64,000 nucleotides of DNA from Chaenocephalus aceratus (lineage: Eukaryota > Chordata > Actinopteri > Perciformes > Channichthyidae): contig JAMFTG010000055.1 of assembly GCA_023974075.1 (NCBI GenBank), positions 372,001 through 436,000 of the forward strand, in the 5' to 3' direction. Made by a program: the position numbers and the translations under genes. Below are positions 8,915 through 21,130 of this stretch, piece after piece. The notes below the pieces were generated by a model. The model did no database searches and was not told the origin of the DNA. It saw only the letters and a list, made by a program, of their open reading frames with translations. The first letter of the stretch is position 1. Every line of letters starts with the position of its first letter.

Positions 8915-11914
8915 GTGTGTGTGTCTGCCCAAGGACAATTTAAGGTGAAACCTAATAGAGGTGTCATACATAATAACCTAATAAAAGTAAATGTAACAAC
9001 TACTACAGTGCAACAAAACGGGAAGATTAAATGTGGTCTCTTAAACATAAGATCTCTAGCATCTAAAGCAATATTGGTAAATGATTTAATATCAGATTAT
9101 AATATTGATATATGCTGTCTCACTGAAACTTGGTTGAGACATGAAGAATATGTCAGCATAAATGAGGCCACTCCACCCAGCCATGTCAACACTCATATTG
9201 CTTGAGGCACGGGCCGAGGAGGTGGAGTTGCAGCAATCTTTGACTCAAGTTTACTTATCAATACTAAACCAAAATGTAATTATACCTCTTTTGAAAGCCT
9301 CGTTTTTAGTCTTACGCATCCGACCTGGAAAACTTTGCAGCCAATCTTATTTGTTACAGTGTATCGTGCACCAGGTCCTTATTCAGAATTCTTATCAGAA
9401 TTCTCTGAGTTTTTATCAACTTTGGTTCTTAAAACAGACAAAGTAATTATCGTAGGTGACTTTAATATTCATGTTGACGATGATAAAAATAGCCTTACTG
9501 TTGCATTTAACTCTATATTAGATTCTGTTGGTTTCTGTCAGAGTGTAAATAAACCAACCCACTGTTATAATCACACTCTCGACCTTGTTCTGACTTATGG
9601 TATTGAAATTGAGCAACTATTAGTCGAACCGCATAATCCTGCTTTATCCGGCCATTTCTTAGTAACTTTTGAAGTACTGTTACTAGACTACAAAGCATTA
9701 GTCAAAAGCTTTTGCAGCAGAAACCTATCTGTTAGTGCTATAGCCACATTTAAGGAAGAGATTCCACCAATACTTAACTCGATAGCATGTCTGCATGTAG
9801 GGGAGGAAACTTATACAAAATGTACACCACCCCAAATTGATCATGTTGTTGATAGTGCTATAGATGCGCTGCGAATAAAATTAGACTCTGTTGCTCCTTT
9901 GAAAAAGAAGAAAATAAAACAACATAGATTAGCTCCATGGCATAATGCCGAAACCCGCAAAATAAAACAAAAGTCTAGACAACTTGAAAGGATATGGCGT
10001 TCCACTAAACTTGAAGAATCTCGTTTAATTTGGCATATTACTCTCAATGAATATAAGAAAGCACTGCGTAAAGCGAGAGCAGCCTACTACTCTTCATTAA
10101 TAGATGAGAATAAGAATAATGCAAGATTTATTTTCAGCACTGTAGCCAGGCTGACAGAGAGCCACAGCTCGATTGAGCCTTCTATTCCCATAGCACTCAG
10201 TAGCAATGATTTTATGTGCTTTTTTAACGATAAAATTGTTACTCTTAGAAACAAAATTAATGACCTCTTGCCTTCGACCAGTATAGTGTTATCAACAGCT
10301 CCCGGAATCGTAAGTTCTAATATTACACTAGATAGTAAACTAGAATGCTTTTCAGCCATTAACCTTGAACAATTACATTCAATGATTCTCTCTTCTAAAC
10401 CATCAACGTGCATGTTAGACCCAATTCCAACTAAGCTGTTGAAGGAAGTTTTTCCATTAATTAGCACTTCTTTATTAAATATTATGAATATGTCTTTATT
10501 ATCAGGCTATGTTCCACAATCATTCAAAGTAGCAGTGATAAAACCGCTTCTTAAAAAGCACAACCTCGATCCAGAGGTTTTAGCCAACTATAGACCTATT
10601 TCTAATCTTCCGTTCCTCTCAAAACTTCTTGAGAAAGCGGTCGCAAAACAGTTGTGTGATTACTTAAAAAACAATGATTTATTTGAAGATTTTCAGTCTG
10701 GCTTTAGAACACATCATAGCACAGAGACAGCTCTGGTTAAAGTCACAAATGATATTCTAATAGCCTCAGACAAGGGACTTGTCTCTATTCTTGTTTTGCT
10801 CGATCTCAGTGCTGCATTTGATACTATCGACCATGATATCCTATTGCAAAGACTAGAGCACTTAGTTGGCATACAGGGAACTGCTTTAGGCTGGTTTAGG
10901 TCCTATCTATCTGAACGCTCTCAGTTTGTACGTGTTAATGATGAATCTTCCACGCAAACCAAAGTTAGCCATGGAGTGCCACAGGGCTCAGTGCTCGGAC
11001 CTATTTTGTTCACATTATATATGCTTCCGTTAGGCAATATTATAAGGAATCATTCTGTAAACTTTCATTGTTATGCGGATGATACTCAACTATATTTATC
11101 AATCAAGCCTGATGAAATTAATCATCTAAATAAAATTCAAGACTGCCTTAAGGACTTAAAAACGTGGATGACCTTAAACTTTTTGATGTTAAACACGACC
11201 AAAACTGAAGTTATTGTACTTGGCCCGAAGAATATACGAAACAAATTATCTAAAGATATACTAACTATGGATGGCATTAATTTGGCCTCCAGTGAGACTG
11301 TAAGGAATCTTGGTGTTATATTTGATCAGGATTTATCCTTTAACGCCCACATAAAATCAATGTCAAGGACCGCCTACTTCCATCTACGTAACATTGCAAA
11401 AATCAGGCATATCTTGCCTCAAAACGATGCAGAGAAACTAGTCCATGCATTTGTTACTTCTAGGCTGGATTATTGTAACTCTTTATTATCAGGGAGTACC
11501 AAGAAGTCAATCAAGTCGCTTCAGCTGATTCAAAATGCTGCGGCTCGTGTACTAACCAGAGTTAGGAAAAGGGACCACATTACTCCTGTTCTGGCTGCCT
11601 TACACTGGCTCCCTATAGAACACAGGATAGAATTTAAAATTCTTCTTCTCGCCTACAAAGCCCTTAATGGGCAGGCGCCATCTTACCTTAAATAACTCAT
11701 TATACCCTACTGTCCTACTAGGGCATTGCGTTCCAAGAATGCAGGGTTGTTGGTTGTTCCTAGAATCTCTAAAAGTACAATGGGAGCCAGAGCCTTTTCT
11801 TATCAAGCTCCACATTTGTGGAATCAGCTTCCAGTTTGTGTTCGGGCGGCAGACACCCTATCCGTTTTTAAGAGTGCGCTTAAGACCTTCCTTTTTGATA
11901 AAGCTTATAGTTAG
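8915..11914 (+). pseudogene. LINE-A ORF2, endonuclease-reverse transcriptase, two in-frame stops
   Basis: The frame runs about 1000 codons and is disrupted by two stop codons, TGA at 9203-9205 and TAA at 11693-11695; no frameshift is needed. The apurinic-type endonuclease shows LLNIRSL, LTETWL (catalytic Glu codon 9125-9127), VGDFNIHVD and an SGH near residue 245. The reverse transcriptase shows [34 protein letters not shown] and YADD at 11072-11083. The C-terminus ends LWNQLP...FKSALKTFLFDKAYS. The first stop lies where an arginine CGA would fit, consistent with CpG decay. The second stop is shared with the duplicated copy, so it predates the duplication. Not functional as it stands. Confidence 0.9.
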
Positions 11915-14839
11915 GGCTGATTAGATTCAGCCCCTAGTTTTGCTGATATAGGCTTAGTTTGTCGGGGGACATCTTACTTCTTCCTTCTCTCTGTCTGTAC
12001 CCGTGTACTCTCATGTTCCGATTAACCCAGCTTCCCCAAATGTCCTTCTTTTTGGTGTCTATATACGCTGGGATCCGGAGTCATGGATGATCCTGCGGTC
12101 CTGTGTCCTGGATCGCGAGCGCTGGATCTTGAGTCGTGGCTGTGGTCCTGGATCATAGGTCCTGGATGGATATCCTCGTGGATTCATCTTCCTATTATAC
12201 ACACATGCATTTCCAAACATCTGGACTACCTATATTGCAAATGTATTATCTTTTCAATTTACACACGGCATCTATTGCACGTCTGTCCGTCCTGGGAGAG
12301 GGATCCCTCCTCTGTTGCTCTCCCTGAGGTTTCTCCCATTTTTCCCTTTAAACTGGGTTTTCTTTGGAAGTTTTTCCTTGTACGATGTGAGGGTCTAAGG
12401 ACAGAGGGTGTCGTATTGTCATACTGATATTCTGTACACACTGTGAAGACCACTGAGACCAGCCTACTACTCTTCATTAATAGATGAGAATAAGAATAAT
12501 GCAAGATTTCTTTTCAGCACTGTAGCCAGGCTGACAGAGAGCCACAGCTCGATTGAGCCTTCTATTCCCATAGCACTCAGTAGCAATGATTTTATGTGCT
12601 TTTTTAACGATAAAATTGTTACTCTTAGAAACAAAATTAATGACCTCTTGCCTTCGACCAGTATAGTGTTATCAACAGCTCCCGGAATCGTAAGTTCTAA
12701 TATTACACTAGATAGTAAACTAGAATGCTTTTCAGCCATTAACCTTGAACAATTACATTCAATGATTCTCTCTTCTAAACCATCAACGTGCATGTTAGAC
12801 CCAATTCCAACTAAGCTGTTGAAGGAAGTTTTTCCATTAATTAGCACTTCTTTATTAAATATTATGAATATGTCTTTATTATCAGGCTATGTTCCACAAT
12901 CATTCAAAGTAGCAGTGATAAAACCGCTTCTTAAAAAGCACAACCTCGATCCAGAGGTTTTAGCCAACTATAGACCTATTTCTAATCTTCCGTTCCTCTC
13001 AAAAATTCTTGAGAAAGCGGTCGCAAAACAGTTGTGTGATTACTTAAAAAACAATGATTTATTTGAAGATTTTCAGTCTGGCTTTAGAACACATCATAGC
13101 ACAGAGACAGCTCTGGTTAAAGTCACAAATGATATTCTAATAGCCTCAGACAAGGGACTTGTCTCTATTCTTGTTTTGCTCGATCTCAGTGCTGCATTTG
13201 ATACTATCGACCATGATATCCTATTGCAAAGACTAGAGCACTTAGTTGGCATACAGGGAACTGCTTTAGGCTGGTTTAGGTCCTATCTATCTGAACGCTC
13301 TCAGTTTGTACGTGTTAATGATGAATCTTCCACGCAAACCAAAGTTAGCCATGGAGTGCCACAGGGCTCAGTGCTCGGACCTATTTTGTTCACATTATAT
13401 ATGCTTCCGTTAGGCAATATTATAAGGAATCATTCTGTAAACTTTCATTGTTATGCGGATGATACTCAACTATATTTATCAATCAAGCCTGATGAAATTA
13501 ATCATCTAAATAAAATTCAAGACTGCCTTAAGGACTTAAAAACGTGGATGACCTTAAACTTTTTGATGTTAAACACGACCAAAACTGAAGTTATTGTACT
13601 TGGCCCGAAGAATATACGAAACAAATTATCTAAAGATATACTAACTATGGATGGCATTAATTTGGCCTCCAGTGAGACTGTAAGGAATCTTGGTGTTATA
13701 TTTGATCAGGATTTATCCTTTAACGCCCACATAAAATCAATTTCAAGGACCGCCTACTTCCATCTACGTAACATTGCAAAAATCAGGCATATCTTGCCTC
13801 AAAACGATGCAGAGAAACTAGTCCATGCATTTGTTACTTCTAGGCTGGATTATTGTAACTCTTTATTATCAGGGAGTACCAAGAAGTCAATCAAGTCGCT
13901 TCAGCTGATTCAAAATGCTGCGGCTCGTGTACTAACCAGAGTTAGGAAAAGGGACCACATTACTCCTGTTCTGGCTGCCTTACACTGGCTCCCTATAGAA
14001 CACAGGATAGAATTTAAAATTCTTCTTCTCGCCTACAAAGCCCTTAATGGGCAGGCGCCATCTTACCTTAAATAACTCATTATACCCTACTGTCCTACTA
14101 GGGCATTGCGTTCCAAGAATGCAGGGTTGTTGGTTGTTCCTAGAATCTCTAAAAGTACAATGGGAGCCAGAGCCTTTTCTTATCAAGCTCCACATTTGTG
14201 GAATCAGCTTCCAGTTTGTGTTCGGGCGGCAGAACACCCTATCCGTTTTTAAGAGTGCGCTTAAGACCTTCCTTTTTGATAAAGCTTATAGTTAGGGCTG
14301 ATTAGATTCAGCCCCTAGTTTTGCTGATATAGGCTTAGTTTGTCGGGGGACATCTTACTTCTTCCTTCTCTCTGTCTGTACCCGTGTACTCTCATGTTCC
14401 GATTAACCCAGCTTCCCCAAATGTCCTTCTTTTTGGTGTCTATATACGCTGGGATCCGGAGTCATGGATGATCCTGCGGTCCTGTGTCCTGGATCGCGAG
14501 CGCTGGATCTTGAGTCGTGGCTGTGGTCCTGGATCATAGGTCCTGGATGGATATCCTCGTGGATTCATCTTCCTATTATACACACATGCATTTCCAAACA
14601 TCTGGACTACCTATGTTGCAAATGTATTATCTTTTCAATTTACACACGGCATCTATTGCACGTCTGTCCGTCCTGGGAGAGGGATCCCTCCTCTGTTGCT
14701 CTCCCTGAGGTTTCTCCCATTTTTCCCTTTAAACTGGGTTTTCTTTGGAAGTTTTTCCTTGTACGATGTGAGGGTCTAAGGACAGAGGGTGTCGTATTGT
14801 CATACTGATATTCTGTACACACTGTGAAGACCACTGAGA
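10080..14839 (+). repeat. 2,380-bp tandem duplication inside LINE-A
   Basis: Sequence 10080-12459 is repeated at 12460-14839 (offset 2380, becoming 2381 after a one-base insertion near 14232). Both copies start at CAGCCTACTACTC, in the linker between endonuclease and RT, and end at ACCACTGAGAC. Only the second copy is followed by the true LINE 3' tail. I found five differences over the unit: near 10127/12507, 10626/13006, 11361/13741 and 12232/14613, plus the insertion. That is about 99.8% identity. Confidence 0.95.
12594..14233 (+). pseudogene. LINE-A ORF2 second copy (RT and C-terminal part)
   Basis: This is the duplicated RT-bearing part of ORF2. An open frame of 493 codons starting at an internal methionine carries all RT motifs seen in the first copy, including YADD at 13452-13463. 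It ends at the same TAA (14073-14075). After that stop the inserted A near 14232 shifts the C-terminal frame, unlike the first copy. It lacks an endonuclease domain and a promoter of its own. Confidence 0.85.
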
Positions 14840-14897
14840 CAAATGTAACATTTGTGATATTGGGCTATATAAATAAACATTGATTGATTGATTGATG

Positions 14898-15247
14898 TAT
14901 CTTCTACATCAACATGTGTCCCCTCTTCTCCATGTCTCTTCTACATCAACATGTGTCCCCTCTTCTTCATGTCTCTTCTACATCAACATGTGTCCCCTCT
15001 TCTTGATGTCTCTTCTACATCAACATGTGTCCCCTCTTCTTCATGTCTCTTCTACATCAACATGTGTCCCCTCTTCTTGATGTCTCTTCTACATCAACAT
15101 GTGTCCCCTCTTCTTCATGTCTCTTCTACATCAACATGTGTCCCCTCTTCTTGATGTCTCTTCTACATCAACATGCGTACCCTCTTCTTCATGTCTCTTC
15201 TACATCAACATGTGTCCCCTCTTCTCCATGTCTCTTCTACATCAACA
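14898..15247. repeat. 37-bp minisatellite, right part, with 74-bp higher-order pattern
   Basis: The same 37-base unit as 7325-7808 continues after the LINE tail for about nine copies. Units with TTCTTCATG alternate with units with TTCTTGATG about three times, giving a 74-base dimer period that is absent from the left part. The open frames here are repeat artefacts. Confidence 0.9.
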
Positions 15248-16794
15248 CCAATGTACACTGTGTCCCAAGAGGGATTCAGTTCATCCTCCACAATTTGAAA
15301 CGCTTGCCACAGCACACTCATGTTAAAAGTGCCTGTGTATGGCCATTCAAACGGGGTTTTCCCTCTCTGATTGTTCCGCTGTGAAAATGCCCACATCAGC
15401 GCTGTAAAAGGCTTCACATGATTCCAGCCTACAGCTCTGCCGACTTTCCCGGACGGCATATTTGGGGAAAACATGTGTGTGTAATTCTCAACCTGATCTC
15501 ACCAGAATGCGTGAGTCCACCACGACTTCTTAACACCACAATGCGTGGTGGAGTCACGCACTTTGTTACATTTACATGTCGGCACCACGCAAACAACCCC
15601 AATGTAAAGTGAATGAGGCTCCTTTGTCGTGGTGCACACACGCATTTCTACAACGTCCCGCAGTGAGCTTTTATTCTATAAAACGTTTTTTTAAATCTAC
15701 TTTATAGCTTGTAGTAACTCACGGGAGGCTTCTTTTATTTTATTTGTATTCATAATCATTTTTATTTTTCGTCAGAATGTAAAAATTACATTAGTTATGA
15801 ATTTGTGTTCTCAAAAAACAGTGCATTGTGTGTAATACAACTGTGATTTTTTATTAAATTAGTGATAGACAGTGATATCTGCACTACTCATCGACTAAAA
15901 AACACCAGATTATCCTTGTTAATTACACAACATTGATTGGTTTGAATTGTGTGCAATGCTTTTGTATTTTCCCCCTTCGATTCGGAGAAACAAATGTTTT
16001 TTCGGATTTTAGGATGGCCGAAGACACTACACTACCCAGAATCCTCAGCTATCGTTTTGGACTACACCATGTGCTTAGCTTGACAAACCCCTTGATCAGT
16101 CCTCAAGCTCTTTGATTGATTGACCTCCAACTGCATTCCATATAAAAAGGTTTCGTAAAAGAGAAAATCATACTTTATTCAGCAATGCTTTCTTTACTCT
16201 TTGAAAGTCATCACATGAATGCATTGTAATAAATGGTTTGGCTGCATTCAATATTACACATCTGTCGTAGTTCTTTATTTATCTACAGAGATCGGGCTCA
16301 GAATAGACCGGAAACTATTCTTTTACCGTTCTGTTTTAATTTCACAATAAAGTTAGTAGTCATATTCTGTTTTGATATTATTGTTTTTTATTAACTACTA
16401 GACCACTGGGTCATGTTAAGACCATCTTTTCTGTGTTGCTGTGGGGTTTTTCCATCGCTTTTGTGTTACAAATATCAAAACAATAACAAAATAATATTCG
16501 TCGTAAACTAAACCAGAAACAGCAGTATATTTTATTTTGTTAACACTGTAAACTTTACAGCTTTTTAACCCAAACCACCTACTGGTTAAATCACGTTATT
16601 GCACGTTTAGAGTAATTGCAATGCAGGAAGATTGTGTTGCTTTTAACGACTGTTTAAAATGCCTTTTTCTTAATGTCTTTCATTTTTGTAAAGCACTTTT
16701 GAATGTGTTATATTTTATGAAAACATTTAAATATTAAGAGTACATACAAAATAGTGGGAAAGTAGAAGGTCAATGATATGGTACACACTGTGTA
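15248..16794. other. Non-coding region with dispersed repeats
   Basis: I see no supported exon. A block at about 15490-15660 holds imperfect internal repeats around the theme AATGCGTG/GTGGAGTCACGC and looks like transposon DNA. The segment 15868-16130 recurs inverted at 44850-45116 and is listed separately. The rest, up to the solo LINE tail, is A+T-rich with no recognisable content. Confidence 0.5.
15868..16130 (+). repeat. Dispersed repeat, copy 1 (inverted partner at 44850-45116)
   Basis: The segment includes GATATCTGCACTACTCATCG, AACACCAGATTATCCTTGTT, GATTCGGAGAAACAAATG and CACTACACTACCCAGAATCC. The reverse complement of 44850-45116 follows it closely, with scattered differences over about 260 bases. 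It has no coding frame with domain features, so it is probably part of a DNA transposon whose ends I cannot place. Confidence 0.8.
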
Positions 16795-16844
16795 ATGTAA
16801 CATGTAAAATGTAACATTTGTGATATTGGGCTATATAAATAAAC

Positions 16845-16878
<34 letters not shown>
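16795..16878 (+). mobile_element. Solo LINE-A-type 3' tail
   Basis: AAATGTAACATTTGTGATAT, TGGGCTATATAAATAAACA and then eight or so TTGA units match the tail of LINE-A at 14840-14896. About 80 bases remain, so this is an extremely 5'-truncated insertion of the same family. The tail repeat is longer than that of LINE-A. Confidence 0.85.
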
Positions 16879-17163
16879 ATAAATATAGAATAGAAAATAT
16901 CAAGAAGATACTCAAATGATATCTAGAATAAAACAGTTTAGTGCCTGATAGGAGGATGTGCTAACTAATAAGGCTTTATTTAAACATTAAAGAATACTTT
17001 AGGTTAAGGTCTTCTTTTAAATAGGAAAAAAGCTTTGGGGGTATCTATCTACAGATAAATATTAAGCCTGACAAAGTCTAAATTGCATGGTTTGTTTTGG
17101 AACTTGACAATCAACTTTCCTGCAATGTTAACTATGTTAAAGCACTTATTTTAACTGATATTA

Positions 17164-17609
17164 TGTCAAGGAGAGACTCTGAGGCATGAACTCAATTGCA
17201 CGACTCAGATAGTGTTTTCAAAAATAAAGACTTTACTGGAATTTAGCACAGTAATCAAAACAAGGAAAACAAATATACTCTTTCGAGGAAAACTAGCAAG
17301 TGATCAATGAGGTAGATCCGTGGGAAGTCCGTGAGGTAATCAGGAACGTGGGTCATAGTAAGACAACAAACTGACAATGAACAGGAGGAAGCTACCACAA
17401 TATATACACAGGTAAAGGGGACACAGGTGGAAACAATCAGGGCGGGGAAAACAATCAAGGACGCAGGAGACAGAAGGGGGCGGGGAGCGTGGAGGCCTGA
17501 AATGAGAGGGATGATTAATTAAGGGAATAAACATAAAGCACAGGGCAAAGGGACATGACAAAACTAACATAAAGAATAAACTTTCACTTTTAGTTTCCTA
17601 GACATGACA
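17164..17609 (-). repeat. 3' LTR of the chromovirus
   Basis: The 446-base LTR runs on the minus strand from TGTCATGTC (17609) to CTTGACA (17164), bounded by TGTCA/TGACA short inverted ends. It holds a TATA-like GTGTATATATTG (about 17396-17407) and AGTAAAGTC/TATTTTTG near the presumed polyadenylation area. No second copy is present in the window. Confidence 0.8.
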
Positions 17610-20600
17610 GTACCCCCCCTTCTAGGGACGGCTCCTGACGGCCCAGGCTCCTCTGAGTTGAGGCGGTCAAAATCCTCAATGAGGCTTTTATCTATGACGA
17701 AGCGGGAAGGAATCCATATCCGCTCCTCAGGACCATAACCCTTCCAGTCAACCAGTAGCTGTCGCCCTCTACCCCTTTTCCGACTAGCCAATATCTTCTT
17801 GACGGTGTAAACCGGACCTCCATCAATCATCCGGGGGGGCGGGGGGGGTTTGGCGGTGGGAACCATAGTGCTCTCCTTCAAGGGTTTTAGTTTCCCTACA
17901 TGGAAGGTGGGATGTACCTTCATGGACCTGGGAAGCCGTAGTCTCACTGAAACCGGGTTGATGACCTTGGTGACGGGAAAAGGACCCACAAACCGGGGAG
18001 CCAATTTACGGGAGAGTACGTGGAGGGGAAGGTCTCGTGTAGAAAGCCAGACTTTTTGGCCTGGCTGGTATACAGGAGCTGGTCGGCGTTTTCGGTCTGC
18101 TGCTCTTTTCACCAGTTGTGAATTCCTGCAGAGGATCTTCCTAGCCGCAGCCCACACGCGCCGACAACGCCTGACCAGCGCGTGGGCAGACGGGACCGTG
18201 ACCTCCCTCTCCGTGGCTGGGAACAGTGGCGGCTGGTAGCCATAAACACAGTGAAATGGGGACAGGCCCGTGGCAGAAGTAGGGAGGATGTTGTGCGCAT
18301 ACTCAACCCAGGTGAGGTGCTCGCTCCAGGAGGATGGATTCTGGGACACCAAGCAGTGCAAACAGGTCTCCAGTTCTTGATTTAGGCGCTCTGTCTGGCC
18401 GTTAGACTCCGGATGGTATCCTGACGAGAGACTGACCGTGGCACCGATGAGGCAGCAGAACTCCTTCCAGAAGCGTGACACAAACTGGGGGCCCCGGTCG
18501 GAGACAATATCCTTTGGGAAACCATGAAGGCGAAACACATTATGCATCATGACCTCAGCCGTTTCCTTCGCTGAGGGCATCTTGGGCAGAGCAATGAAAT
18601 GTGTCATTTTCGAAAAACGGTCCACTACCGTAAGAACTGTGGTTTTACCTCTAGAGAGGGGCAGGCCAGTGACGAAGTCCATGGAGATCTCTGACCAGGG
18701 TCTGTTGGGAATAGGGAGTGGTTGTAATAGTCCTATTCGCGCCCTGGAAGAGGTCTTGTTTCCAGCGCAGACAGGGCACGCCTCCACATACTCCTTCACC
18801 TCCTTCTCCATGGATGTCCACCAGAAACGTTGTTTTATGATGAACATAGTTCTCTTGACTCCAGGGTGACAGGTGAGCAGCGAAGTGTGAGCCCAGTGGA
18901 TCACCTGTGGTCGCTCGGCCTCCTGAACGAAAAGCCGGTTAGGCGGGCAACCCCTTGGTGCAGGAGCTCCAGCATTGGCTCGTATTACCTCCTTCTCTAC
19001 TGACCAAGTCAGCGCTCCTACCACCCGGTTTAATTGGATGATGGGTTCCGGCTCCTTGACTGCAGGCACAGGGTCAAACAGACGGGACAGAGCGTCAGGC
19101 TTGACATTCTGAGACCCCGGCCTGAAGGAAAGAACAAAGTCAAAACGGTTGAAAAACAAGGTCCACCTAGCCTGGCGGGAGTTCAGTCTTTTGGCCTTTC
19201 TTATATACTCCAAGTTTTTGTGTTCGGTCCAAACCACGAAAGGATGCTCGGCTCCCTCCAACCAATGCCTCCACTCTTCCAGTGCCAGCTTCACGGCCAG
19301 CAACTCACGGTTTCCCACGTCGTAATTTCTCTCTGCTGGGGAGAGCTTCCTGGACAGGAAAGCGCAGGGGTGAAGTTTGTTGTCCTTCTGTAGTCGCTGG
19401 GAGAGGACCGCTCCCACCCCTTCGTTGGAGGCATCCACTTCTACCACAAACTGACGAGTGGTGTCCGGCAAGGTGAGTATGGGAGCAGAGGTGAACATTC
19501 CTTTAAGCCGAGAAAAAGCCTCCTCAGCCTGAGGAGACCACAAAAAAGGCACTTGAGGGGACGTGAGGACATGAAGAGGGGCTGCAATAGCACTGAACCT
19601 CCGCACAAAACGTCTGTAAAAATTTGCAAAGCCTAAAAACTGCTGCACTTTCTTACGAGAGTCAGGGGTAGGCCAACAAGCTACTGCGCTAACCTTCTCT
19701 GGGTCCATCCTAACCTGACCTGGCGAAATGATGAAGCCCAAGAAAGTGACTGTCTCTGCATGGAATTCGCATTTTTCTGCTTTGACAAACAACCTATTCT
19801 TGAGCAGCTCTTGTAGAACCTGGCGGACATGTTGTTTATGGGTGTCAAGGTCAGGGGAGTAGATCAGAATGTCGTCAAGATATACAAAAACGAAACGGTT
19901 CAGAAACTCCCTCAACACGTCGTTGATCATAGCCTGGAACACAGCAGGAGCATTTGATAATCCAAATGGCATTACACGGTATTCATAGTGGCCTGAAGGG
20001 GTGTTGAAACCCGTCTTCCATTCATCGCCCTCCCTGATCCTGACTAAATGATAAGCGTTACGCAGGTCTAACTTGGTGAAAACCTTGGCTCCCTGAAGCT
20101 GCTCGAAGGCTGACGAGATGAGAGGAAGGGGGGTACCGGTTTTTAACCGTAATGTCATTGAGAGGTGAGTAGTCAATACAGGGCCTAAGAGACCCATCCT
20201 TTTTCCCAACAAAAAAAAACCCCGCTCCTGCTGGTGATGAGGAAGGGCGAATAAGGCCTGTTTTGAGGGAGGCATCAATATAGTCCTTCATGGCCTCTTT
20301 CTCAGGTCCTGAAATAGCATATAGTCGACCCTTAGGAATTGTAGACCCAGCAATCAGGTCGATAGCACAGTCATAGGGGCGGTGAGGCGGAAGAGTCAGA
20401 GCCTTGGATTTACTGAATACTTCACTTAAATCGTGGTAGCAGGAAGGGACTGAAAGAACATCAGGAAAATATATTTCTGGGATAGTTCCCTGCCTAACCC
20501 TCCCAGTGTTACCTCTTCTGTCAATCTCCGCTACCTGCTTAACACAGTGATCTCTGCAATTCTTTCCCACCCCTCCACCCTCCCAGATTGCCAATCAATG

Positions 20601-20967
20601 TGAGGGTTATGAAGTTTCAACCAGGGAAACCCCAAAATGAGTGGATGTTGGGCTGAATTAAACAAGTGAAATGACATTGTCTCGTGATGGTTATCATCAC
20701 ATCTTATTTCTAAAGGCTCTGTTTGGTGAGTCACTTTAAACAACAGCCGCCCATCGAGAGCACTCGCTTCAAGATGCTGGGGTAGAGGTTTAGTTTTTAT
20801 GTCCAATCTTTTAACTAAACCCCAATCCATCAGACTTTTGTCTGCCCCTGAGTCAATGAGTGCACCATGAGTAACCACATTGTCTCTGATTTTTACCTGG
20901 ATGCGGGTCAGGGTGCGAGAAGGAAAGTCAGAGGAAGAGATCCGGCTCACCAACGTACTCCTCTTTA
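17564..20967 (-). pseudogene. Chromovirus pol: protease, RT, RNase H, integrase, chromodomain
   Basis: The polyprotein is read on the minus strand in three frames. The protease has LIDSGADKSLMD near 20840, then HPLILGFPWL. RT starts near 20480 and carries [34 protein letters not shown] and YLDD (19871-19882). RNase H shows [18 protein letters not shown]. Integrase has an HHCC knuckle (CPVC), the first Asp in MDFVTGLP, the second in VSDRGPQF, and Glu in [13 protein letters not shown]. The chromodomain ends the frame ([16 protein letters not shown]). Frameshifts lie in the G-rich stretch near 20570-20590 and in a six-G run at 20128-20133. The last frame from 20278 to 17564 is open for 904 codons, so decay is slight. 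Confidence 0.9.
17610..17626 (-). promoter_or_regulatory. Polypurine tract of the chromovirus
   Basis: On the minus strand CTAGAAGGGGGGGTAC lies immediately upstream of the 3' LTR, where the plus-strand primer for reverse transcription is expected. A nearly identical arrangement precedes the LTR at 56089. Confidence 0.75.
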
Positions 20968-21120
20968 TTGGTGAGCCTCCTCTTTTACCGGACAAGCTGC
21001 TTGTGGATGTCCGCGCTGCCCGCAGTAGAAGCACAGACCCTCCTTTAATCGACGCTGACGTTCTGCCATCGAAAGCTTGGCGCGGCCCAACTGCATTGGC
21101 TCCTCCACGGAGCATTTTAC
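20965..21120 (-). pseudogene. Chromovirus gag C-terminus with CCHC zinc knuckle
   Basis: In a frame different from the protease frame, the minus strand encodes MQLGRAKLSMAERQRRLKEG followed by CFYCGQRGHPQAAC, a perfect CX2CX4HX4C zinc knuckle. A stop codon lies at 20965-20967. This nucleic-acid-binding end of gag overlaps the start of the protease frame. The rest of gag is cut off near 21130. Confidence 0.75.
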
Positions 21121-21130
21121 TGGTGGAAAA

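Larger units (their letters stand above)
7809..14896 (+). mobile_element. LINE-A: L2/CR1-group non-LTR retrotransposon with internal tandem duplication
   Basis: The element has a 5' region, ORF1 with an SGNH domain, ORF2 with endonuclease and reverse transcriptase, a 3' region, and the tail ATATTGGGCTATATAAATAA followed by a TTGA/ATTG simple repeat ending at 14896. This architecture and a short tandem-repeat tail instead of poly(A) fit the L2/CR1 group. It sits inside the 37-bp minisatellite, which marks both borders. A solo copy of the same tail is at 16795. ORF1 is open and ORF2 has only two stops, indicating a young copy, apart from the 2.38-kb duplication described separately. Confidence 0.9.
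17164..21130 (-). mobile_element. Ty3/gypsy chromovirus-like LTR retrotransposon, 5'-truncated
   Basis: Read on the minus strand, the order is gag zinc knuckle, aspartic protease, reverse transcriptase, RNase H, integrase, chromodomain, polypurine tract and 3' LTR. This is the Ty3/gypsy chromovirus layout. The 5' LTR and most of gag are missing: similarity to a gag stops near 21130. Two single-base frameshifts break pol. It is an old-style genomic copy described as found. Confidence 0.9.

Noticed and set aside
15205..15474. 89-codon minus-strand frame with GRAVGWNHVKPFTALMWAF
   Set aside because: It overlaps the minisatellite edge, shows no recognisable domain, and its codon pattern is not convincing.
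19034..19393. 119-codon and other plus-strand frames within 17850-19476
   Set aside because: They lie antisense to the intact pol domains of the chromovirus.
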